Below are positions 55,980 through 64,000 of a stretch of DNA of 64,000 bases, in pieces (positions within the stretch are counted from its first letter, which is position 1; the number at the start of each line of letters is the position of its first letter). A program made the position numbers and the translations under genes. The notes under the pieces were generated by a model. The model was not told the origin of the DNA and made no database searches. It saw nothing but the letters and a program-made list of their open reading frames with translations. The DNA is from Allacma fusca (lineage: Eukaryota > Arthropoda > Collembola > Symphypleona > Sminthuridae), in NCBI GenBank assembly GCA_947179485.1, contig OX359245.1, forward strand, positions 61,305,067-61,369,066, written 5' to 3'.

Positions 55980-56615
55980 ATGGCAGGTTTCACAATCACT
56001 CTTCTCAGCGATGCATCTTATAATTTTTATCCCGAAAAAACGATAACTAATTTTAGAAATAAGTTAGCAACGCGAATTGACTTGGATGCACGGGACTTTG
56101 AAGTCGCTTTAACCACATGTACATACACATCAACAAATGTTTTCGTTTGTGAGGGTGAAGAAATTGGAATAGCCAGTATTTCATCAAAATCGGCTGAGTT
56201 CTTGTCTGTTAATTTACTAATTCTTAGTAATGACCGTTGGCTTGAAAGCAATTCATTAAAATGCAGGATGTTCGCACCACACAATTTTTCTGATGAAATA
56301 GATTTTTGTCAATACATTTCAAAAGTTACAAGGGATGTTTATGAAATTAACCAGAGGTCATATGTAGAGATTACAAAAGAAGCTGGTAATACAAAACTCA
56401 CATATTCATTTGAATTGTCAGAGCGACTCAAGAAAGTATTTGGAATACATGAAGGCTTTGCGGAAACACAAAAGGTGCAAAAATTAGTAATATCAAATAC
56501 AAGAGCAGAAGCTATAGTAGGATTTGATACTATTAACACAACTTATGAGCATATTTGGGGGGAAAACGTCGACGGAAATAACGGAGATTGTTCACCTAAA
56601 AAAAATCATGAGTGA
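55980..56615 (+). CDS. Penton-like minor capsid protein, N-terminal type
   Basis: 211 aa from the ATG at 55980 (an in-frame ATG lies 12 nt upstream). The start, FTITLLSDASYNFYPEKTITNF..KL...IDLD...FEVALTTCTY, matches the usual beginning of the arthropod Polinton penton-like protein (S...YP.NT...F...L...I.L.G..EV.L). A later segment, YVEITKEAG..KLTYSFELSERLKKVFGI, fits its middle. The expected C-terminal LHFR-type end is missing and instead appears in the next frame. The coding end overlaps the next ATG by eight bases. Either two separate genes or one split gene. Confidence 0.55.
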   Translation: MAGFTITLLSDASYNFYPEKTITNFRNKLATRIDLDARDFEVALTTCTYTSTNVFVCEGEEIGIASISSKSAEFLSVNLLILSNDRWLESNSLKCRMFAPHNFSDEIDFCQYISKVTRDVYEINQRSYVEITKEAGNTKLTYSFELSERLKKVFGIHEGFAETQKVQKLVISNTRAEAIVGFDTINTTYEHIWGENVDGNNGDCSPKKNHE

Positions 56616-57207
56616 TACAAAGATGCACCTAAAGAATTACTTTGACAAGGGTGAAATAATTGCAACATCACAAGATAATCCGAATATTTTCATATCCGCG
56701 GAGAGAGACATCAAATCATTTGAAGATTTCATGGAAATTCTCAGTTTAGAAATGGATATTGAGTGGTTTATCGTGAAAGGAAAAATGTATGTTATTTCTC
56801 ATGAAAATTCAAAGTTTAATGATTTTGATCTCTCACGATCTGCGAAGCATTATTTGGGATTTTTGACTGCGCAAGCCCCAGCACCATCTACAATTGTCTT
56901 CGAGAAGCAACGAGCTCGTCACAAGCTGTATAAGGGATTTGGGAATGATCTTCTATTCGTGTACTGTGATATTGTCGAAAATCAATACGTAGGTGACTCT
57001 TATGCACCTTTGATGCGATGTATGCCTCAAACTTTCAATAATGGTAAAGCCTATGAACACGAATTTTACAATCCAACATATCTACCATTGAAATCCAACT
57101 CATTTGACAATGTTCATGTGTATATAATGAATGAATCTGGGAAACCACCGCCATTCGAATTTGGGGACTTCAAGTGTACACTACACTTCCGTGAGCGAAG
57201 ATACTAA
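56608..57207 (+). CDS. Penton-like minor capsid protein, C-terminal type
   Basis: 199 aa, +1 frame relative to the preceding gene; start at the ATG within ATGAGTGA. The second half, LLFVYCDIVENQYVGDSYAPLMRC...YLPL..NSFDNVHVYIMNESG.PPPFEFGDFKCTLHFRER, matches the characteristic end of Polinton penton-like proteins (VY.DI...Q.VGD...PLLR ... LHFRR). An eight-A run (56598-56605) sits right at the junction, so the division may reflect an indel there. However, this frame has its own middle module (FVKGKMYVIS..), which would make a paralogue possible as well. Confidence 0.6.
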   Translation: MSDTKMHLKNYFDKGEIIATSQDNPNIFISAERDIKSFEDFMEILSLEMDIEWFIVKGKMYVISHENSKFNDFDLSRSAKHYLGFLTAQAPAPSTIVFEKQRARHKLYKGFGNDLLFVYCDIVENQYVGDSYAPLMRCMPQTFNNGKAYEHEFYNPTYLPLKSNSFDNVHVYIMNESGKPPPFEFGDFKCTLHFRERRY

Positions 57208-57255
57208 AAAACAACATATACTATTAGAATGACTAAAACGTTCCAGTGTTCTGAT

Positions 57256-57714
57256 ATGGAGAGCAAGTTTTACAGAATTCATTACCCTCAATATGGGCAA
57301 GGTATTCAATATGGTGGTGGTGGAGGACTTTTATTTTATAGGGGGTCTTAAGTTCGTCAAAAGGGTGCTGGACTGGGCTCCTTCTTTGGGTCAATTGCTT
57401 GAAGGCTTATACCATTCGCTTCTAAATACCTTCTCCCCCATGCTAAAACAGCCTTAAAAAATGTTGCACTTGATGTATTGGAGGGTGGTCGCCCCCTTAG
57501 CGAGTCCCTTAAGGATCGTGGTCTTGATGCTCTTAAAGCAGTTGGTCAGGATGTAATGTCTCAGTCTGGTTCTGGATTTGGAAGAAAACGTAAGGCGGAA
57601 GATCAAGGTAGAAAACTTTACCCATATAAGAAAATCAAACGTGCACCTAAAATTGGACGAGGGACAAAAAGGCTACTAAGAAACGAGGAAAGAAAAACGG
57701 TCGTGGAATACTGA
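57256..57714 (+). pseudogene. Adenovirus pX/pVI-like small basic protein, broken
   Basis: One frame from the ATG at 57256 reads MESKFYRIHYPQYGQG, a glycine run, then RQKGAGLGSFFGSIA and ALKNVALDVLEGGRPLSESLKDRG...KRKAED. This resembles the small Gly-rich/basic Polinton protein with Y.G...Q.G.GLG.FLG and a KRKAE-type tail. It is interrupted by an in-frame TAA (57349-57351) and TGA (57400-57402). Near an A run at about 57669 the strongly basic C-terminal sequence continues in another frame, up to a stop near 57788. Three lesions make it a pseudogene unless the assembly is wrong. It lies directly before the hexon gene, its usual neighbour. Confidence 0.55.
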
Positions 57715-57850
57715 AGCTAAATATTTCCAAAACGACTAAGAAGAGTGCTCCAAAAAGAAAAAAGGAAAATTCTAGAAACATTATTTCATAATTGCCGGGC
57801 ATCATTTTTTGAGGAGTGAACTCGACATTTTTAAACGTGAAGGTTACGAT

Positions 57851-59110
57851 ATGTCAATTCAAACAACTCAAACTTGTGATGTATTCCCAAATTGTCCCTT
57901 ATCTGAGACTGCTGTACCATTAACATTCAATGTTGATAGTACAGAGGCCCATTATATTGACCTTAGCAAGACTCGTCTGTATTTACGCATGGGAATTTTA
58001 GATTCTGATGGTAATGCCAATGCTGAAAACATAGTTGTTGCTCCGGTCAACAATATTTTACACTCTGTATTTTCTCAATGTTCAGTGTATTTAAATGAAA
58101 CATTGATATCCCCTACAAATACTTATTATCCATATCGATCAATAATTGAGCGGATGTTACTATTTTCAAAGGAGTACAATGAGACTCAATCACAATGTGC
58201 GGGTTATTTCAAAGATAATAACCCTCCAAACGTTGATGCTAATGTGACATCGTCCTATTATCAACGATGGACACTGAGTCGGGGTAGTAAAGTTTTCGAG
58301 GTAATAGGAAGACCCCATGCAGACATTTTCTGCCAACCGGACTTCCTACCACCGGGAGTAGACTTGAAAGTAGTATTTCATCGTTCAACTAAAGACTTTG
58401 CTGTTCATACTGATTTGGCACTTGTTAACCAGCCTCATTACAAATTACAAATAGTGGAGGCTAAGCTACAAATTCTCAGGCATAAAGTCATTCCAGCTGC
58501 TGCTCTGGATCATATTCGATTATGGGAGGCTGGAGATGTGGCGAATCTATATTTAAACAAGGTTAATATCAAGAGCTTTTCATTACCGATTGGGACATTG
58601 ACACGGATGGAGGAGGGCGTATTCAAGGGCGGGCAACTTCCTGATCGATTGGTACTTGCAATTATACCAAGAACAAACTTAAATGGAACTTGCACAAGTA
58701 ATCCTTTTGTATTTAGCGACTTTGGACTTACCAACATTAATGTTTCTGTTAATGGAGACAATTGCGAGTCTTATCCGCTAGATGTCGACTTTCAAGAAAA
58801 CCGTCTACGTGTACAAGAAGCCCTAAGTAATGTCTATAGAGCTATTGGGATTGACAATAAGGACGCTAGCATCGACTACAGTCTTTCAGACTTTTTGAAT
58901 AACAAGACTCTCTTTGCCTATGAAATCTCACCAATTGTCGATGCCAGATCCGTACCTCGTTTTGGAAATTTGAAAATCGAACTTCGCTTTCGAGGTGCCA
59001 CAGCCATACCATTGACTGTACTCTGTTACACAGAATCCCAAGCTATCTTGAACATTGACAAGAATAAATCTGTATTTTATACTGATTACACTCAGCAGAA
59101 TCAGCAATGA
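57851..59110 (+). CDS. Hexon-like major capsid protein
   Basis: 419 aa from ATG 57851; the open frame extends upstream to about 57790 without an ATG. The upstream residues LRSELDIF correspond to the conserved (K/R)SELD.F start of this family, so the original start codon seems lost. Family features: TRLYLRMGI, VNNILHSVFSQCSVYLN, YPYRSIIERML, PHADIFCQPDFLPPGVDLKVVF and the PDRLVLAII region, as in the widespread F54H12.2-like proteins regarded as the Polinton/adintovirus double-jelly-roll capsid protein. Length is typical. The stop overlaps the protease start in ATGA. Confidence 0.75.
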   Translation: MSIQTTQTCDVFPNCPLSETAVPLTFNVDSTEAHYIDLSKTRLYLRMGILDSDGNANAENIVVAPVNNILHSVFSQCSVYLNETLISPTNTYYPYRSIIERMLLFSKEYNETQSQCAGYFKDNNPPNVDANVTSSYYQRWTLSRGSKVFEVIGRPHADIFCQPDFLPPGVDLKVVFHRSTKDFAVHTDLALVNQPHYKLQIVEAKLQILRHKVIPAAALDHIRLWEAGDVANLYLNKVNIKSFSLPIGTLTRMEEGVFKGGQLPDRLVLAIIPRTNLNGTCTSNPFVFSDFGLTNINVSVNGDNCESYPLDVDFQENRLRVQEALSNVYRAIGIDNKDASIDYSLSDFLNNKTLFAYEISPIVDARSVPRFGNLKIELRFRGATAIPLTVLCYTESQAILNIDKNKSVFYTDYTQQNQQ

Positions 59111-59637
59111 ATACAACTCAAGTTTATAATTATTTACATGTTATATGCAAGCCTAGAAGGGCAATGTTTGATGTAGTATCATGTGATGAGTTGAAATATG
59201 TAAAATTGAATAAGTTTCCATTATGCCTTGTTGTAAATTCAGATCCCAGCACAAAGCCCGGGGATCATTGGGTGGCTATTTATATAGATAATAAGTCTAG
59301 TTTCTTAGAATTTTATGATTCATATGGTTTTGGTATAGATTACCATGCTGTTGAATTCAATGCGTTTGCAAAGAAATGTAAACTTAGAATAAGAGAGAAT
59401 ACAAAGCAGTTGCAAACTTGGGGTTCAACGGTTTGTGGAAATTATGCATTATATTTTTTGTATAAGAGACTCAGACGTTGCTCTCCCATGAACTTGTACT
59501 GCTCATTTTCAAATGACTTAGTTCGTAATGACAAATATGTTTTAATGTTTATTAACTCCAAAAAATATTCAATTAAAACTCGAATTGTTGTAATAAGAAT
59601 GTTCATCAATCAGTTACAGAGTTTGCAAAATAAATAA
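59107..59637 (+). CDS. Adenain-like cysteine protease
   Basis: 176 aa. Maturation protease of the C5/Ulp1-like fold. Catalytic residues by pattern: His54 in GDHWVAIYID, Asp71 in EFYDSYG, and Cys110 in STVCGNYALYFL with an oxyanion-type Gln103 six residues before it, the spacing of adenovirus protease. Complete length for the family, no breaks. It starts inside the stop codon of the hexon-like gene (ATGA). In Polintons this enzyme would process capsid precursors, and Gly-Gly-containing sequences in the neighbouring small proteins are possible sites (inference). Confidence 0.9.
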   Translation: MNTTQVYNYLHVICKPRRAMFDVVSCDELKYVKLNKFPLCLVVNSDPSTKPGDHWVAIYIDNKSSFLEFYDSYGFGIDYHAVEFNAFAKKCKLRIRENTKQLQTWGSTVCGNYALYFLYKRLRRCSPMNLYCSFSNDLVRNDKYVLMFINSKKYSIKTRIVVIRMFINQLQSLQNK

Positions 59638-59775
59638 ATAAAACTAATACTTATTCCATCGTATAACAATTTTCTTTTTACATCCACTTCCATGTTGTCC
59701 ATTTTTCCCACCACACCCAATGCATAATGTCTTAGAAATCTTTTTACGTTTTGATTTCGGTCTTACTGAATCATT

Positions 59776-60762
59776 TTATTCATCATCACCATAGCAGGTT
59801 TTACGCTTGGATGGATTCATTATTTTTTCAGTTTTAATCTTCTTTTCAGTAAGTATATACCGTTTTAATTTGATTAGCATGGTTGGTTTAACAGGTGGGG
59901 GTAATGCCCTTGGATTATCACCGACATCATTATAAATATTGTGAGTATCCGGCAATGGTTCTGAAAACTTTGTAAATAATCGCCTCTTGGGTAAAGTTGA
60001 TTCATCAAAAGTATAATCTTCATAAAATTTTCGTTTGCTCGCGGGAATTCTTCTTGTATCGATATTGTTTTGAATGAATGGAGCTGGTTCTGAAAACATT
60101 GAAAATAGTCGTCTCTTAGGTATAGGGGATTCATCGAAAGTGTAATCTTCATAAAATTTCCGCTTACTCGGTGGAATTCTTGTTGTATCGATATTGTTTC
60201 GAATCAATGATGGTGGATCCGAAAACTTTGTAAATAATCGCCTTTTGGGGATAGATGATTCATCAAAAGTATAATCTTCATAAAATTTCCTTTTGGTGGG
60301 AGGAATTAATTTATTTGAAATATTTATGCTGTCTGGCCAATGATCCAAAACCTTTGGAACTATTTGTCGATTGGGTATTTCTTCAAAATCAAAATCACAA
60401 TCATCTTCATGATCATCAAAATCGTAATCATCGTAAATTGTTCGTTTGGGCGGTCTTCTAGTTGCATGGGTTTGAATGATTGGTTGGCGGGCAGTTCGAT
60501 TATTTTCTTTATTTAAACTATACTGCTGGGAATTTTGAGGCTTGGACTTGTCATGTTTCATTTTTACGAGAAGTGGTTTGTTATCTTCATACTGTTTCTT
60601 TTGTCTCAGGGATCTAGCATGTTCACCATATAAAGCTTGTTTCACATCATCACGGAATTTTGTAGAGTCCAATATATTTAAAGAAGAAGATCCATGAGAA
60701 TTAGCCTCAGACATCATTAGATTATAATGTGCTTCTGGTACTAGTTTCATGCGTCGCGCCAT
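59776..60762 (-). CDS. Repeat protein with KRRLF (cyclin-docking-like) motifs
   Basis: 328 aa. The N-terminus MARRMKLVPE resembles a motif that opens a conserved Polinton gene of unknown function. After a lysine-rich region and an acidic stretch (DYDFDDHEDDCDFDFEE) come three 43-residue repeats (129-bp DNA period, about 59960-60310). Each is of the form KRKFYEDYTFDES..PKRRLF..FS, preceded by a degenerate fourth (KRTIYDDYDF). PKRRLF fits the RxL cyclin-binding consensus and also resembles a nuclear localisation signal. The tail is basic. Its ATG follows the preceding gene's stop by a single base. Function unknown; a host cell-cycle or nuclear role is an inference. Confidence 0.7.
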   Translation of the reverse strand: MARRMKLVPEAHYNLMMSEANSHGSSSLNILDSTKFRDDVKQALYGEHARSLRQKKQYEDNKPLLVKMKHDKSKPQNSQQYSLNKENNRTARQPIIQTHATRRPPKRTIYDDYDFDDHEDDCDFDFEEIPNRQIVPKVLDHWPDSINISNKLIPPTKRKFYEDYTFDESSIPKRRLFTKFSDPPSLIRNNIDTTRIPPSKRKFYEDYTFDESPIPKRRLFSMFSEPAPFIQNNIDTRRIPASKRKFYEDYTFDESTLPKRRLFTKFSEPLPDTHNIYNDVGDNPRALPPPVKPTMLIKLKRYILTEKKIKTEKIMNPSKRKTCYGDDE

Positions 60763-60763
60763 C

Positions 60764-61081
60764 TTACGGGAGGAACTGAGAGATTAGGGATGATGCCAAT
60801 GTTGCAAGGATCGGGATAAAGAACCCACCGCCTTTTTGTAAAACTTTACGTTTATTTTTAAAGGATGATGATTTTAATGAGAGCGTGTGAAGATGCTTTT
60901 TGTAGGGCCGCAGCTTTTCAAATGTGCCACGTGAGACTGGAACATTACCTAAAAGGAAATTCTTGGTGCATTCTGACAAAGCTTTTAGTTCTTCGTTGGT
61001 GGCCTTATTGAGGACACGTTTTACACATTTCCTGGATTTGCATTTATGAAAAAAGACTTTATTATCAATTAATCGCTTCAT
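60764..61081 (-). CDS. Small conserved Polinton protein with GG-hydrophobic tail
   Basis: 105 aa. Pattern ECTKNFLLGNVPVSRGTFEKLRPYKKHLHTL...KRKVLQKGGGFFIPILATLASSLIS matches a recurring Polinton small protein (EC..N.L.GN.PLS...K..L..YK..LR.L...K..L..GGFL..LL). The GGG followed by a hydrophobic amphipathic segment resembles adenain-cleaved minor capsid or membrane-active peptides, but that role is inferred. First gene of a minus-strand pair with 59776-60762; the two are separated by one base. Confidence 0.7.
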   Translation of the reverse strand: MKRLIDNKVFFHKCKSRKCVKRVLNKATNEELKALSECTKNFLLGNVPVSRGTFEKLRPYKKHLHTLSLKSSSFKNKRKVLQKGGGFFIPILATLASSLISQFLP

Positions 61082-61182
61082 TTTGAAAGGTAGGTGTTGG
61101 ACTCATGAATGCAACTTTGTCAATGATGAATATAAGTTAGTGTATTGGCATTTATGATTTATTTGATTACTCGCTCACTGTC

Positions 61183-62115
61183 ATGGCTGAGGCTAAAATT
61201 AAACGTCTGTATTTGAATCCCAAATTCAGAGAGAGTTTTTCAGGACTTAATACTTTTATGAAACACTACAAGGGTGGAGAATGTAGATCCACAATTGGAA
61301 ACGTTCTTCAGTCTATTCTTACATATGCTGAAAATAAACCAGCTATACAGAGGTTTAAGAGACGGATTGTGTATGTACATGGAATCGATGAACAGTGGGT
61401 AATAGACTTGATTGAAATCTCACGATATTCAAAACACAATAATAACTACAGATATATGCTTAGTATTATTGATGTCCTTAGTAAATATGCATTTGTAAAG
61501 CCTTTAAAGTCAAAAAAAAGCGCAGATGTACTGAAAGTGTTTCAAAACGTTTTAAAGTCCTCTGGTAGAATTCCTCAACGAATTCAATGTGACAAAGGAA
61601 CTGAATTTAAAATGGATTTCAAAGAGTTTTGTGTGGAAAAAGGAATTGGAATTTTCCATGTTCAATCAGAGCTTCAGGCATGTATAGTCGAACGATTTAA
61701 CAGAACTATTATGGAAAAAATAAGTAGATATGTCCAACATAAGGGTAGTTACAAGTTTATACATGTTTTACCTAAGCTTGTTCAAAATTACAATAATACA
61801 GTACATTCAAGTACTAAGTTTGCCCCAAGCTCGGTAAATTCCAAGAACGAGATGGAAGTATGGTATAACTTATTTGGAGAAAGGAAACTTCACATGTATA
61901 ATAATCCAAAATTTAACATTGGAGACCGTATATTAATTTCTATTGATAAAAATACATTTGAGAAAGGGTATGCCAAACGTTATCACCCTGAAGTATATAC
62001 TATCAATAGAATCGGTAATTCCAATCCCAGAATGTTTTATTTAACTGATCCAGAGGATAATGAACCCATGGACGGAGGGTTTTATGCGCAGGAACTTTCT
62101 AAAGTAAACTATTGA
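61183..62115 (+). CDS. Polinton-type (retroviral-like) integrase
   Basis: 310 aa, intact. RNase H-fold core with D75 (WVIDLIEI), D137 (IQCDKGTEF) and E170 (CIVERFNRT); D-to-E spacing is 33, slightly shorter than the usual 35. The region YRYMLSIIDVLSKYAFVKPLKSK and the C-terminal FNIGDRILIS..FEKGY...VYTINRI..GGFYAQEL follow known Polinton integrases. It would insert the linear element into host DNA. No zinc-binding HHCC domain is evident. It is oriented away from the minus-strand gene pair. Confidence 0.92.
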   Translation: MAEAKIKRLYLNPKFRESFSGLNTFMKHYKGGECRSTIGNVLQSILTYAENKPAIQRFKRRIVYVHGIDEQWVIDLIEISRYSKHNNNYRYMLSIIDVLSKYAFVKPLKSKKSADVLKVFQNVLKSSGRIPQRIQCDKGTEFKMDFKEFCVEKGIGIFHVQSELQACIVERFNRTIMEKISRYVQHKGSYKFIHVLPKLVQNYNNTVHSSTKFAPSSVNSKNEMEVWYNLFGERKLHMYNNPKFNIGDRILISIDKNTFEKGYAKRYHPEVYTINRIGNSNPRMFYLTDPEDNEPMDGGFYAQELSKVNY

Positions 62116-62144
62116 CAATATCATCACCAGGACCACCGGTCTAC

Positions 62145-62152
62145 TATATAAG
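62145..62152 (+). promoter_or_regulatory. TATA box for the spliced gene at 62331
   Basis: TATATAAG lies 30 nt after the integrase stop and about 80 nt before a GT donor (62229), consistent with a promoter for a short 5' leader exon. Confidence 0.5.
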
Positions 62153-62330
62153 GTGAGAACATTTCTAAAAAATTACATTCATCCTCAACAGCTTGTCCTA
62201 GACTTTCCAAACTCTTGGATAAATGTTGGTAAGTTTAATTTTGATTATCATGGATGGTCCTGCTTGTGTTTTGAAAACTTTCCAATTTTTATTTTCAATG
62301 TTAAAATTTTCCAGAAAATTCAACAAGACC

Positions 62331-62816
62331 ATGGACACTGAAATCAAACATTGTATTAATGCTGTGGAAGGTAACTCCACTGCTGAAACTACATCTATTG
62401 GAGGATCTGAGAGTGGAATATCCTTGGATAACATGGATATCGATTCCGGAGATGTCGCCGGTGGTGTTGTAAAACTTAGAGGACCTAAGAAACCAACATT
62501 TCGCATTCATGGAAATCCAATGGACCCGCACCGCCCAAAAGTTTGGTTCTCAAAGGCCGGAGAAGGAACAAAGCGTGTATTCATGAATATTTCAAGACTC
62601 TGCCTCAATGGAACCAAGATGCGGATGAACTTCAAAGTAACCCAAACCGCTGAAGTTATTAGTAACCTTGTGTATTACTACAATGTCGTACATGCCGATG
62701 TTGATGAACTTTATGAAACGTTATCCAGCTGTATGGCACAGACTGAAGAACGTATTGCTAAAAGAGACGGTAAAATTTTAGAAAGTAATGATACTCCAGA
62801 TGGTGTATGTAAATAG
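62331..62816 (+). CDS. Unrecognised Polinton-region protein, spliced leader
   Basis: 161 aa. The ATG is in good context (ACCATGG). A likely leader exon ends at TTG|GTAAGT (62228/62229), and the intron ends at TTTTCCAG (62313-62314), 86 nt long, just before the ATG. Ser/Thr-rich acidic N-terminal third, then a basic segment (KLRGPKKPTF, DPHRPKVWF) and a compact C-terminal region with two cysteines. No family recognised. Position after the integrase and the same style of leader as its neighbour suggest it belongs to the element. Confidence 0.6.
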   Translation: MDTEIKHCINAVEGNSTAETTSIGGSESGISLDNMDIDSGDVAGGVVKLRGPKKPTFRIHGNPMDPHRPKVWFSKAGEGTKRVFMNISRLCLNGTKMRMNFKVTQTAEVISNLVYYYNVVHADVDELYETLSSCMAQTEERIAKRDGKILESNDTPDGVCK

Positions 62817-63067
62817 ATTTAAAACGTTTGTGTAAAAATTATAAATAAATCTTACATTCACTTTTACAAGTATAAATGCTGCTTTTCTCTATGAATCATG
62901 AACCATTCTTCCATATTCTCTCATCAACTTGTTTTCATAAATACATTTATAGACATTCGAATTTTACTCCCAATTTTTCTGTTCTTTCTGACTATTTCAA
63001 TTAATACTCTGCTATCTTTATTCCTTCATAAACATTGTGCATTCATACCCCAAGACGTTGGAAATAA

Positions 63068-63853
63068 TGGCTCAGGCTTCGCTGGATAAACAGTCTATGG
63101 AAATGGATTCAACTATTAGTGGTAAGAATAAGTTATTGCTTCCCCGCAGGCGATTACCGCGGCGCGCGCGCACGTAGCTGTAACGGTTTGGCCGCAAAAA
63201 GGGAGGGGACGCAGGAAGTCCCAAACCTTACCCTATATCTGCCCCTTCCTTCGCCCCTGCGTACAAACATAATATGATTGAGAAGACATTATCTACTTTT
63301 TTTAACAGCAGTTGTAGCTAATGTGATTCATGAGGAAACTGGCATTGATGTGTGTGGTACTTGGGATTGGCTTAAAGTAACACCAATGAACATTAAGCCA
63401 TCATATTCCCCATCATCTTCGTCTACAGGATCAACACCTGAAATATCCACTGATGATTCCACCAAGCCAATGATTGATCCAAGAGTGAATAAAAGAAAGG
63501 CGACTACACCTCTCAAAGATGCTGGTATGCTAAAATCAGCAAAGAGCCGTGTAAAGTTGGACAAACTTGCTGCCAAAAAGAAGAAGGATCAACATGGTGG
63601 TGGTGTGATTAAAAGACTGTACCCAGTCTTTATCGACCCTGTTGACTCTTATTAGACATTGTGCAAAGACACTTTGGATGCAGAACAGATGGAGCGGAAT
63701 AGGACTGTATTTGTCTCCATTGATCGTGTATGCGGTGAATGCGATGAACGACAGTTCACATTCATTCAGGATGGGAATAAGATTTGTATGCGTTTTATTG
63801 ACTTTGAATTTATCAGTCGATATTACAAGAATTATTTTAATATGAATATTTAA
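63068..63853 (+). CDS. Unrecognised spliced gene with in-frame TAG
   Basis: Exon 1 is 63068-63122 (MAQASLDKQSMEMDST..) and exon 2 starts at 63309 after a 186-nt GT-AG intron. The join keeps frame and gives 133 aa to a TAG at 63653-63655. The same frame then stays open to a TAA at 63851-63853, adding 65 codons with VCGECDERQFTFIQDG and FIDFEFISRYYK. Content: Ser/Thr-rich middle, then KRKATTPLK and KKKKD basic clusters. No family recognised. The TAG is either a nonsense mutation, a readthrough site, or the true end with an unrelated frame behind it. Confidence 0.5.
63123..63308 (+). other. Intron with unusual GC-rich block
   Basis: Begins GTAAGAAT and ends TTTTTTAACAG. The middle (about 63145-63260) is strikingly GC-rich, with CGCGGCGCGCGCGCACG and GGGAGGGGACGC, unlike its AT-rich surroundings. 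Confidence 0.55.
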
Positions 63854-64000
63854 TTTTATTTATTTGGATTAATAAAAATAACACAATCATTATCCGGGAA
63901 TACATTATTTCTAAGCCTATATTTATCATCCTGAGTCTGGCTGCAATCAATCATAAGGTATCCATGGGGTATGGATATGCACTGTTTATATGCCTCCTTA

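Larger units (their letters stand above)
54240..64000. mobile_element. Polinton/Maverick (adintovirus-like) element, incomplete in window
   Basis: A cluster of genes typical of Polintons: jelly-roll capsid proteins, adenain-type protease, retroviral-type integrase and several small basic proteins. Plus-strand genes: 55118, 55968, 56608, 57256, 57851, 59107, 61183, 62331 and 63068. Minus-strand genes: 59776 and 60764. Protein-primed DNA polymerase B and the FtsK-like ATPase are expected in this group but not seen here, so the element probably continues past 64000. I could not find the terminal inverted repeat; the left limit given is a guess. Several genes contain breaks, so this copy is at least partly decayed. 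Confidence 0.8.

Overview
This is a gene-poor, AT-rich animal nuclear window. Genes have short GT-AG introns and TATA boxes. Transposon load is heavy, and one 200-base assembly gap lies at 5602-5801. The host genes (secreted astacin proteases, an acyl-CoA desaturase, the first exon of a fatty acyl-CoA reductase) suggest an arthropod, perhaps a springtail or similar. The species cannot be fixed from sequence alone.

Layout. 1-1.6 kb: first astacin gene (minus strand). 1.6-16.7 kb: transposon graveyard, mainly non-autonomous hAT elements, most with exact 8-bp target duplications and some nested, plus a pogo-like MITE and a decayed hAT transposase. 16.9-18.3 kb: second astacin gene with exons of identical lengths. 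20.2-22.3 kb: five-exon desaturase. 22.3-30.3 kb: TIR elements, tandem repeats and unexplained sequence. 30.3-39.5 kb: complete Gypsy-type LTR retrotransposon on the minus strand, with LTRs identical by eye and intact gag and pol. 39.8-42.9 kb: three more hAT insertions, one nested. 43.2-52.0 kb: a related but diverged Gypsy-type element on the plus strand, whose pol is broken at a C run. 52.8-53.7 kb: a hAT insertion ending 57 bp upstream of the reductase start codon. 53.7-53.9 kb: first exon of the reductase. From about 54.9 kb to the window end: a partly decayed Polinton/adintovirus-like element with BIR-like, penton-like, pX-like, hexon-like, adenain-like and retroviral-type integrase genes, two minus-strand genes and two short spliced genes. 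Its DNA polymerase and ATPase are not in view.

Most notable observation: both Gypsy-type elements carry, after pol, two long overlapping reading frames in the same -1 relation. Their ATGs are exactly 13 nt apart in both. The first ATG has C at -3 and the second has A at -3, which suggests leaky scanning. One frame encodes a conserved soluble protein. The other encodes a long protein with an internal signal-anchor-like segment and a C-terminal membrane segment. About 1 kb is therefore coding in two frames in two diverged elements.

Second: the Polinton-like element encodes a protein with three 43-residue repeats, each ending in a PKRRLF motif that matches the cyclin-docking consensus. Several of its genes abut or overlap at stop/start codons.
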